Source: Saccoglossus kowalevskii (Eukaryota > Hemichordata > Enteropneusta > Harrimaniidae). From it: DNA of 57,090 nt. The position numbers and the translations under genes were made by a program. The stretch is taken from positions 111,178-168,267 of the forward strand of contig NW_003149773.1 of the NCBI RefSeq assembly GCF_000003605.2, in the 5' to 3' direction. The stretch's first letter is position 1; every line of letters begins with the position of its first letter. The notes beneath the pieces are model-generated. The model was not told where the DNA came from. It saw only the letters and a program-made list of their open reading frames with translations, and ran no database searches. Positions 37,520 to 49,710 of this stretch are shown here, in pieces.

Positions 37520-38718
37520 GGGATTGGTCAGTTACTCCAGCCTAGGGAGGTCGGCAGATTCCATTTTGCCAGCTGTAAATCTCAGTTGACCCACCCCCTA
37601 TCAAATAAAAATAAAGTGGGCGACCCCTCCCCCAACATTATATTTTAAAACATGCTGACCCCCCTCCCCGAAAAACAAAGAAACATTAACAGTTTTGGCT
37701 CTGACATGATTACAAAATGTATTATATGTGCATTGAAAATATCATGGTTTGCCGTAATTTTTAGTGTTTGCATTTAATAGACCTTAGGGGGGGGAGCATA
37801 AAGCCAAAACTTGAAAACGACTACAGAAAAGGCTGCAGGAATGAGGGAAATCTATGCTGCTAAAGATAGTGAATAAAAACAAAGCTGTGGAGTACTCACT
37901 TGATAAACGCCCTTATAAGATAGGAAAAGAGGATTTGAATCTAGGCGGTTCGAAAACTAATTTGGATTTAATATATCTTTCATATCTTATAGACCAGGAA
38001 TGCTTTACACCCGAAGCACAGTCTGTGCTTATGGAAACAAAGGAAACTTTGATTTGTGCTTAAATTTGTGTTGGATTTTGGTATTTTACAGAGCAAAATA
38101 TGCATATTTAAAAGTTAAAAAAAACAGAAAAATTATTTATTTATTTTTTCATCATTTATTTATTTATATACATGTATCAGCATTTTCACAAATTTAACTT
38201 TTTTGATTTGCTGAACAAAAACTGTCACTGCTCTTTGTACTAATTGCTATGTTTTTCCGTCTCCAGCTATAATTGGCTAAATACAGTAAATATCTTATAT
38301 ACAATGGTGACTTCAGACTTTAAATAAAATAATCTGATATCACATGGACTTGGAATGTGTTTAAAACTTAACTGTATAATTGCATGGGGCTCTGCCGCAT
38401 TGCATAATCTGTTAGTTATTTGGCAGCTTCAACCCCAAAATATTTAGCCTATAACATTTTTTGCATCAACAAATTTATAGGCAATATGGGTAATAGTTAT
38501 TATTAAGGACACATTTGTACGATTAACTTTTTATCTTCTTTTCTGAAATAACATTTTAAAAAATATATGCATATGCGTGTGTGAATTGTGGAAAACATGG
38601 TGACCCCCTATTCATGATATCAAAAAACAGGGTGACCCCCCTATTCGCAAAATCAAAAACAGGGTAACCCCTTACTGATCCACCGAACCCCCCCAGGCCA
38701 AAGTAATTGACCAATCCC
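37520..38718. mobile_element. PIF/Harbinger-like DNA transposon, non-autonomous (1.2 kb)
   Basis: The left end GGGATTGGTCAGTTACTCCA is answered at the right end by the reverse complement reading GGGATTGGTCAATTACTTTG; the similarity extends about 30 bases. TTA flanks both sides (37517-37519 and 38719-38721), which fits the 3-bp TWA target duplication of PIF/Harbinger elements, and the GGG start also fits. Subterminal C-rich words (GTGACCCCCCTAT and similar) are repeated near the right end and in variant form on the left. No transposase was seen. The only notable frame inside is 37854-38063 (plus, 69 codons), with no family I recognise. Confidence 0.6.
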
Positions 38719-38778
38719 TTATACTGATTTAACGATTATAGCGCAGGCGGCAGTCCAGACGTGATGAAAGCAAATGGC

Positions 38779-38950
38779 GTTAACCCTAGACTTGCTTGCA
38801 GTCTGTTGCAGTGCAATTTCGAGTGAAAGCGAAAGTCATGTGTTCGCGATCACATGACTTTGCGTTCACCCCTCGTTTACGCAATTTACATTTATTTTTC
38901 AAGAATTTTTCATCGGAATCGCAACAGCTTGCAAGCAAATCTACGTTAAC
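38779..38950. repeat. Foldback element with nested inverted repeats
   Basis: The outer arms GTTAACCCTAGACTTGCTTG (left) and, on the reverse complement of the right side, GTTAACGTAGATTTGCTTGC align over about 35 bases through a CTGTTGC word. An inner hairpin AAAGTCATGTG / CACATGACTTT has a 7-9 base loop near 38845. The 177-codon open frame at 38796-39329 begins inside it and has no recognisable domain. Confidence 0.55.
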
Positions 38951-41900
38951 CCGTAAACGCCGGATATTCGTACACATTGATTTTCATCTTCAAATGAACA
39001 CACACCCCACACACCCGACAGAATGCTGTGGGGTTGGAGCCGCCTCTCACTTCACCATGTCAGGTTGCAGATTCACTAGCCTTTTCTACCGTATGACTAC
39101 AGAAGGAAGGGTTCAGCCACGTGGAAATATCCCTTGCATACGAATACGAAGAACAAAGTTCACTTTCCCGGAGTATTTGAAACCAAAATCGTCATTTAAC
39201 TGTAAGGCCGTCCCTAATTGGTTCCAGGAACGAAGATTGAAGTTTGTTAGCGACTGGCTTGTGTTTGGTATATTTTTATTGAATTGTAGGAATCTGCAGA
39301 CGCGTTTCTCAACTTGCTTCTTTATTTAGATACAAGCCGTATTCAACTTGAAGATGGCGCCCCCATGTAGTATATATTGTTAAATTGATCACATTTATTT
39401 AGTATCATCTGTTCGACAAATTTAAAACTGCAACAATAGATGGCGCACCAACGACTTGGATGAAATTGTCGTGTTCAATTGATATCACCGAAGAGGGCGC
39501 AAGACGCGGACGGGACTGCACTTCAACGAGAACTTCATATAATAATGTGTACAATTTTAGAGTTGCGGAACTTGAGTAGACTTAGTAGGGCAGTCAGTTG
39601 TGTTCTCGTGTGATTAAAATGTGTAACCATTCAACTACACTGTTAAGGGAGATGGAGTCAAACTTAAATTTCACACGACTCAGCATGTTACTGCGCACAT
39701 ATGCAATGAACTATGGGAAATAACTAAAAATAAATCGTGAAAGTCATATAGACTTTCTATGAAATGTCCACTGCTACAAACTTTCGCAATTTTCACTGAA
39801 ATTGGCGAAAATGTGTCGATCGTGAATTTAAAGCGCTTCACAGTATTACCACACTAGAAACGCACTAAATAAATTTTCATTTTTTAAATAGTTCAACAAA
39901 ATTAGGATTTATATCAATAATACATGAAAATGACTTTGTATCTTACGACAACAGCCTGAGGCTACATTTTAATATGAAGAAATAATTCCACCATAAAAAC
40001 CTTTTCCGTCACATTTTTGACTCTTGTTTCTCGAGAAACCTGACTGGTGACCCATTTTTTCCCATTTTCAGTACCCTAATGGCATTAACCCACACACAAT
40101 GAAGAAGTATGACGAAAGTGACACATATACTATTCAATTGGGTCAAAAATGAACACATGAGAAGGTGTGTACCAAAATGATGTACAAGGACAGCTGAAGC
40201 GACAATGCGGGCGTATTTAAATAGATAAATTAGAATAGCTGGTAATTCATTGATCTTGAAGTAATCGTTAGTTGCCATGGAATTCTGTTACAATGACTGT
40301 AGTTAAAATTGTATTTTTCTGCACGAGAAGAGGACGAATATGCGCACGGAGTAGGGACGCGGGCCGTGAGTGTGACCCCGGTGATTCAGTCGATTACCAC
40401 GGACCTATTCATATTGTGATACCCAAAATTTTTAACTACACGAAACAACTGTATTTATATTCTGTTTTATCGCAATAAAAGAAGAAGAATTGTTTCAGTT
40501 GATTTCACATGTTTTTTTCTGTTCATGTTTCCAAACAAATCGGAAATAAAAAAAAAGAAGTTACGATTAAATCAATATTTGGTCATGCATTAATTACATC
40601 ACTATGACGACAGCTAATATAAGGTATTGTGCCGTCAATTGAGGAAGCTAACACGGCCTTACCTAATACGGTTATCTGTCGTGCGTCAACCATCGTCACC
40701 TGCAGGATTAGAGATTAGAGAGAGGTCTGTCTGTGATCTGCTTATCATAATAATCGCAACCTTTAAACTAGCTCAGAGTCTGTTGTTTATCAGCCAATCG
40801 AAATCATGTATTTCACGTCGCCATATATGGGTAATTCTCCTCCAGGTTCGATAACTCGAATTCGCCTTGGTTGATGCTATTTTCGTTAGAGGGGTGGCCG
40901 AGCTCATTGAAATGATGAGAGGTGTGATATTACGTCCACTATACGCTTTCCAATTAATTATAATGCTGATTTGTGATATGAACATAAACGTTGTAACGTG
41001 TCGATCACATTATTTCGGGTAAATTCACGTGGAAACGTAAGTTAGTGTTAACAAAAATCACCCACAGAATTAATGGACAAGTTTACTATTAATGTGAGTA
41101 CACGAGCCAGGCTCTTCCTCCATCACCCAGGTCTGTTGGCGGCTGGTGGATCGTTAGATATACATTTTATCCTACAGGTATGTAATATTTTCAACTTTTA
41201 AACAAACTGTGCCATTTTTTGGTCTATTTTCACGATGGAAAGAAAATTAGAAAATTCCACTGGCAGTTCTCAACACATCGACTGTGCGTTATTTCTTGAA
41301 TTGAATTCTGACGGGACGTATGAAATATACAACCGGAGCGCGCGACGCAGCACCTCGTTTGCTCGTTTTCTACTACACTACTACCACTACCCAATTATAT
41401 ACAGACATGCAAACTCAAATATACAGGAACATTTCCTAGAATAACTGAAAATTTGAGCACGCAATTGAAGATAGATGATATGAAAAGTTTACACGACATC
41501 CGCAGACACCAATTTTAACTGTTATTACATTCATATTCACGCCATCAGTAGAACATACAGTGTGTGTCTACGTCCAATACAACAACGATTTATAAATCCG
41601 AGTGTTGAGTTTATGTGATGTCTACTTCCTCGTTTTCGTCGGACAGCCCACATAAATTTATTGACAATAGGTATTTGTCAGTCTCATCAGTGTTTACGTA
41701 ACTTCGTTTGTGCGAATTACAGCATTAATTTTATTTCGGAGATGACATTGCATATATGCTGTTGACGAACAAAAAGCCCGAATAAAGTTCAGTTTAGTGA
41801 AGCACCCAAATTTGCACTATAGAGTACCACGCCTTTACTCGACCTCATTTATCGATGTGTTTGTAACGTACGTGCTTAAAAAAAGACCGCAGTTAACGAC

Positions 41901-42118
41901 TGTTACAAAGGTGAGCCTCATTGAACAAGAACGGGGTCACATGGGACATATTACAGACTAGTATATCAGCCGATCATCTATGTACATCGGTCTCTTGTAG
42001 TTGTTGTATTTCACAGGTGTGATCATCAAATGATACAATGCAGTAGCAGACATGACAATAAAATATTATAATAATTGTCGATCAGATAGTACATTGCTCC
42101 GGACACAACACATAAAGA
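38951..42118. other. Intergenic region upstream of actin, left part
   Basis: Three kilobases with no supported exon on either strand. Short open frames (40009-40278 minus, 41235-41444 plus and others) lack conserved features. No tandem array or long inverted repeat was noticed. Confidence 0.45.
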
Positions 42119-42290
42119 CCGGTCACTGGTAGCATAGTGGTTGTCGCTCCCGACTCATGATCGGTTGACCCAAGTTCAAATCCTACCTTAGGCTGAACAT
42201 CAAAGGGTCAACCCCTGCCCTGGGTGAGTGTGCCACAGACTCAATGAGAAGGCCAATTCCACTGGCCGATTATTGATTTATTATTCAGTA
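42119..42290 (+). mobile_element. tRNA-derived SINE
   Basis: It starts GGTCACTGGTAGCATAGTGG, containing a good RNA polymerase III A box (TAGCATAGTGG, 42130-42140), and has a B box GTTCAAATCC at 42174-42183, with tRNA-like spacing. The sequence after the B box does not pair with the 5' end as a tRNA acceptor stem would, and continues into an unrelated tail. So this is a tRNA-derived retroposon head, not a tRNA gene. The right boundary is approximate. Confidence 0.6.
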
Positions 42291-42516
42291 AAGGATTATG
42301 GGTAGAGCATGACATCATATAATCTGTTGTCAGAAATTGAGAAAATGATTTCATCTATAACTTCGAAAGTTGAACTTCAAATTGGCTGAAAGTTTAGAAC
42401 ATGGTAGCATACATGTACCGGTGCATGATCTTGAGAATCAAGATGGCTGACAACATAATACTGATGAAAAGTTGAATATCGGGAGAATGAAAAGTGATAT
42501 AAAACAACCCTAAATT

Positions 42517-42568
42517 GCATTCTCCTACTTTGTGGAGCTTTTGCATCCTCCTACTTTGTGGAGCTTTT
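42517..42568. repeat. 26-bp direct tandem duplication
   Basis: Two adjacent copies of a unit beginning GCATTCTCCTACTTTGTGGA (second copy GCATCCTCC...), differing by one base. Confidence 0.9.
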
Positions 42569-42927
42569 TCATTATGTTGTTTGGCTTGATGTTTCCTTCA
42601 AGTTTTTCTTTTGGATAATATTGCCTAAAAGGCAATTACATGAACACAATGTTTCATTGGTGTGGCCTAAGACTTTCGAGAAAGACTGGCTGTGGCTAAA
42701 CCCAGACGCAATACCATATTTCTATCAAGGGTAAATCTTTTCCACGGGGTTCTCCACACTGTCAGGGGGGAATCTCGTCTCGTCTCTCTATCGCGTCCCC
42801 TTGAGGTACGGGATCGGGAAAGTCACTTTAACTTTACAGTCAAATAAGGCACACACAACGAAATACGTTTCAACTCTCGTCTTAGTCGATCTTTTGGAGC
42901 ACTCTATAAGACACAGCGCCCTGGGGA

Positions 42928-43166
42928 AAAATCCCCAAGACTCTCACAAGGCTGAACCAAGACTCGCCCAAGACTGGACTGCCTCAAGGCTCGCCCCTGG
43001 ATGGACTCGACTCTCCAGGACTNNNNNNNNNNNNNNNNNNNNNNNNNNNNNNNNNNNNNNNNNNNNNNNNNNAATCCCCAAGACTCTCACAAGGCTGAAC
43101 CAAGACTCGCCCAAGACTGGACTGCCTCAAGGCTCGCCCCTGGATTGGACTCGACTCTCCAGGACT
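42928..43166. repeat. Near-identical ~94-bp repeat on both sides of a 50-N gap
   Basis: AATCCCCAAGACTCTCACAA through CTCTCCAGGACT occurs just left of the N run (about 42930-43022) and again just right of it (43073-43166), with a single-base difference (TGGATGG versus TGGATTGG). Either it is a true tandem repeat or two overlapping contig ends that were not merged. It lies in the upstream region of actin. Confidence 0.9.
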
Positions 43167-43665
43167 GCTCTCTCTCTCTACTGCGTCTGTCGTGGAGTAT
43201 TCGCCAAGACCAACTCAAACTCTCTTTATTCATTTTCAAAACTCTAACCAATTACAAAACAGTAAAAAGACTCTAGGGCGTAACCTTCAATCATAAAGCC
43301 AATCACACTAAGTACTGAATACGTCATATCTTTTGATTAATCGTTCACTACATTAATAACTATGGATGTAAACTGTCAGAATGAGTAGTCTAAAAAGCGG
43401 TGGTTATCTGGTAATTAGTTCCAAATCACTGAGCCAAGTTCCGTCCAAAACTTCAAATAGACCTTAACGATGACAGACATAACACAGCAATTCGCTCGTA
43501 ATCAACTAATTAAGTCGGTTAACAGATACGCAAAAACAAATTCATGACATTTCTTTCCAAAATAATTACGAGAGTAAATATAATTAACTATAGTTAATTA
43601 AACCAATGTTTCATAATGATTAATAGGATATTATTATTATTTTATTTATAGAACAAATTCACTAG

Positions 43666-45939
<2,274 letters not shown>

Positions 45940-46347
45940 TTGAATCCAAACTGTAATTTAACTTCAAAGAAGTTGTTTTCTCACATGACCCTGCGTTTCG
46001 ATATACACACGTATTTCACAACCGCAGTGAATCATCGCCGGGTCACCGTGACTACAGACTTTAACCCCGCTAGCTAGTATATTAACTGATTTATTATGAT
46101 ATATAAATGAATGCAGTATTTTATGTAATTTTTTATACTATATATTAATAACGAATCAATATATATTTTAACAATACACGTTTGCCTTTAATATTTATTT
46201 AATATAGTTCCTTCGTAATAATTAATATGACGCAGATTATTTCATGATTTATGCGTTTTCTCATTTCACTTACTTTTCCTATCAAGTTTCCATTTTCAGT
46301 TCTGAAACTTTTCTGAGTGAAAATATGGACCAAGCTAAACACAAAAC

Positions 46348-46353
46348 AATAAA
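46348..46353 (+). promoter_or_regulatory. Candidate polyadenylation signal for actin
   Basis: AATAAA about 410 bases after the actin stop, in sequence without other genes. Tentative. Confidence 0.3.
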
Positions 46354-47424
46354 GCATAACGCCAAATGCGTAATTTACGCCTATAAAGTATCCCTATTCG
46401 ACATTGGAATCGCCATTATATCTCACCGTCATACACAAGTTTAGTACATCCATGTCCTTGCGTCGTTGCGGTGGGGTGGGGGTGGTTGTGGCATATCATT
46501 TTTTACTTGTAGGCCATAACATAACATAAGAACGCTTTCCATAATATCGTTGAAAGACAGCTGTGTTTCTGTATGTACTCGTTTGTAATTTAGAATGTAG
46601 CGAATGTCCAGATGGGTAACTACAGATTTAAACAATGACATGGATGCCGTGCGGCGACCCTCACGTACGATTTACGTCCCAGAATCGGTTCGTCGCCAGA
46701 GGGCGCTACTCATACGAACGGCGTATTGAATCATGTCCACGAGTTCCACTCTCGAGTTTATAATTGCATTTCTTGATTAAGGCTGCCTTGTTTTTAATGT
46801 TGCAATTATTAATCGAATATTACCATATCCTTCTTGGTAACGTTAAACAGTTCTTGAAATCCGAGCGTGGGTAAATCATCTCTCAATCCGGGTATGACCC
46901 GGCCGTAATATCTGGGTATTGTGCTCTCTATATCCGGAACTTGTGTATGGTAAAATACGTTTATAATTCTGTATCTCTCCGTTCTAGTATTGTGGCGGTG
47001 TATTGCGCACATTTGACCAGGTCTAAAAACTGCAGGTCTTGCGTTTGTGTAGTAGTAACATAAGTGAAGAAACAAAAGAGACTATAATGCGTATATCACT
47101 TAATGTGCCATTTATTCGTACAGTAGACTGACATGATACTACGAAAGAACAATCACGATACACACTAAGATATTCAGAAAGACATTCTTTATGAAGGGTT
47201 TATCGGATTCATGCCTCTTAAAATTGGATGGAAACGCTGTGATTGGTTTGTAATGTTGACAGGTTACTCTTGACATTCCATTTCAACTTAATCCGATATA
47301 ATGTGAGCCTCATTGTGACGATCTCTCAAATGGCCTACTTAAGTTTACAATAATAATACAAGCGTTAAAGGGTGAAATCAGACATGTAATCAATTTCTAT
47401 TCTAAATGAGAATAAAGTGCGGAA

Positions 47425-47476
47425 TTGATTCAATCATGGAAGGTACTAACGTTAGTACCTTCCATGATTCAATCAA
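47425..47476. repeat. 52-bp near-perfect palindrome
   Basis: The centre ATGGAAGGTACTAAC is followed directly by its reverse complement. The symmetry continues outward through TTGATTCAATC with one mismatched pair. There is no spacer at the centre. Confidence 0.9.
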
Positions 47477-49058
47477 AGACGAACAGATACAGTAAATCAT
47501 TATCGATAATTAATTACGAATAAAAAAAAAAACTACATTTATGAATAAAAAACAACAGATATGAATCAATTAGAAAACACAATTACTGAAGAATTACAAT
47601 TAGAATAAGAATTACTGTGCGGAAAATGTATCTGTATTGGAGTGTGAACAAGACCAGCTTTATGTGACGTTTGCGCAACGAAAAATAGGTCTCAATATGC
47701 GCTTGAATTTTTCAAAATTGTCGGCATAATGTTTTTGTTCAAACCTCTTATCTCGGCCATTCAAGCCCCCGGTTTTTATATTTCCTTTTACTTGAGATTT
47801 ATTTTATTCACAGATTGGATACGTTTAAGCCGCCCGGCGCTGAGAAATCGCAACTTTTCTGAGAATCTTCGGTATTAATCATGACTCAACTTCTTCTATC
47901 AAAATAAAAACACAGTCCCGGTGTATCGTATATCAGGCAGAATCAAGACCATCTTATCATGATCGTTATGTTATAATTACTAAACACTTACTACAATTGT
48001 TAAAAATGGAGCATGATGCCTAGACTTTACTCAGTAATTGTGGTGACCCACCTTTGATCCACCAAACAGCAATTGGGAAGTTGCAATAGCGAAATGTATT
48101 CCTGACCTACGTACAATTTACCTAGTAACCTGGCCCCTGTTCGGGTATAAGACTGTACCACCCACACACATCCACTATGGCCATAATGATATACGATCGT
48201 TGTGCTCTCCTTTGTCAGATATCCGTCAATGAATTAACCGAAACTAAATTACTCCGCTGTACACACACAGCGGTTATGACAATTTGTGTATAAAATGCGG
48301 TGATGCATTTTTTCTTCTTTTTTATGAAATATCAAGAAAGTCAATCTGCGCATGAGTGAACAAGATATTGTGCCACTCGAACGGCAGGCATATTCCCTTA
48401 CATTTTTTTCATTTTCAAAATAAAATTGGAACTGACGCGCGCATTGATCTTAAACAGCTCTATTTTTTAGCCTAATACATGGACATCATATGTGCGTAGG
48501 AAGTCAATCCCGATATTACAAAATAGTTGTGTCGTTGCCATGAATTAATTCTAAATTCACATTGGGTAACAGTGTTTCTCTCTAGCATAATTATCAGACA
48601 GAGACAACAGCGTGTAACTTCTAGAATTGAGAACACAGCCGATTGGAAATTAGTGTTAAAATATGTTTGATTTACATAAAATATATCTGATTATATATGT
48701 TTATTTATATAAAAAGCATGTAATGACATTGTCAGGGTGGATAACGATATCATAGTAGTATATCTCAGCTTTACGATAAAGTGGTTGCCATCTCAACGAT
48801 CTCTACTATTCAAAGTTTTGAAAAATATGAATATCATGTGGTACAGAATTATGAATAGGGTCTGCGTATTAATTTTATAATGTTACTGTCTAGTATAATA
48901 TAAACATTTATTTACTTTCTGTTATTTACGTCCCTGGGTGTACTAACTATCAACCTACTTGCACGCCTTCACTTTATCCACCCGTGGCATTGACATCAGT
49001 TTGTTGATGTGTCGTTATTTGAAATTTCGAAAAAAAATATTCAGTTTCGGATATCCGA

Positions 49059-49064
49059 TTTATT
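49059..49064 (-). promoter_or_regulatory. Candidate polyadenylation signal for Ig receptor A
   Basis: AATAAA on the minus strand, about 90 bases after the receptor A stop codon. Confidence 0.45.
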
Positions 49065-49153
49065 TCTATAGTTATACGTTTCAAGTAACCGATAACGAAT
49101 ATCCGACAACGGAAATGTTCCGAACTACTGTAATCATAACCATGATCTGTTGT

Positions 49154-49696
49154 TCACATTTTCAGTTCTGCGTACATGACACCATCGTTGACGTTTCCTT
49201 TATTTAAAGCACGTACTGGGGATGAATCTGAGAATTCGAGATCGGCATATGACAGGCCTTCTACGTTACGCATCATCGCTCGATTCATGTCAATTGTAGC
49301 ACCCTCAGTAGGATGCGACTCTGTGGATTTTATAACAGCGTATCCGGGACTATCTATATCATCCCCAGCCTGAGAATCGCAAGTTTTATTCCTAATTTTA
49401 GCGTGTTGCATGTTTTCATAGACAACTACAGTGTCTTTCCCATCTTGCCGAGACGTTGGTTCTGTCTGCGCCTCATTGCACGTAAGTCCTGATTTTACCG
49501 GTTTTGTTCCACGAATAGGGAGTGGTTTCTTGGCAGTCTTCGTTTTACCGTGTGTTTGCTTCGGATAATTATGACTTTCGCTGTCATCTGGTTTCTCAGA
49601 ATTGTTTCCGGTTTTCGGTACTTTTTTAACCTGGGCGTATAAATGTTGTACACTGACGTCATTTTCAGGTTTGTTTTCTCTTCTCCCAAGAGTCAT
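49154..49696 (-). CDS. Cytoplasmic tail of Ig receptor A, ITIM-like (different frame from the ectodomain)
   Basis: A frame of 180 codons from the first Met, with the same frame open further upstream past 49800, where it overlaps the end of the receptor frame. It is hydrophilic, with tyrosine motifs at Tyr20 (LYAQV), Tyr93 (VVYENM, matching both the Grb2 YxN and the PI3K YxxM pattern), Tyr119 (GYAVI), Tyr150 (LSYADL) and Tyr175 (VMYAEL). The last two fit the ITIM consensus (I/V/L/S)xYxx(I/V/L), which recruits SHP phosphatases in vertebrate receptors. The offset from the ectodomain frame is one base. Either a short intron, a real frameshift or a sequencing error separates them. Open frame 3 upstream (through DVVFKDDETNLSVNVELAM) looks like natural tail sequence. 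The gene-B tail at 56636 is its paralogue. Confidence 0.8.
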   Translation of the reverse strand: MTLGRRENKPENDVSVQHLYAQVKKVPKTGNNSEKPDDSESHNYPKQTHGKTKTAKKPLPIRGTKPVKSGLTCNEAQTEPTSRQDGKDTVVVYENMQHAKIRNKTCDSQAGDDIDSPGYAVIKSTESHPTEGATIDMNRAMMRNVEGLSYADLEFSDSSPVRALNKGNVNDGVMYAELKM

Positions 49697-49710
49697 CGCT
49701 AACTCGACAT

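Larger units (their letters stand above)
45940..49058. other. Region between actin and the Ig-receptor cluster (convergent 3' ends)
   Basis: Actin (plus) and Ig receptor A (minus) converge here. Contents: a probable actin 3' UTR, a 52-bp near-palindrome (47425-47476), and a block at about 48640-48900 that recurs at 53660-53905 as part of the receptor duplication. The minus-strand open frame 46809-47075 (88 codons, with Arg/Tyr-rich segments) has a protein-like look but no family I can name. No exon borders support it. Confidence 0.45.

Noticed and set aside
38796-39329. 177-codon plus-strand open frame
   Set aside because: It begins inside a foldback element, has no domain or splice context, and its composition looks like translated non-coding DNA.
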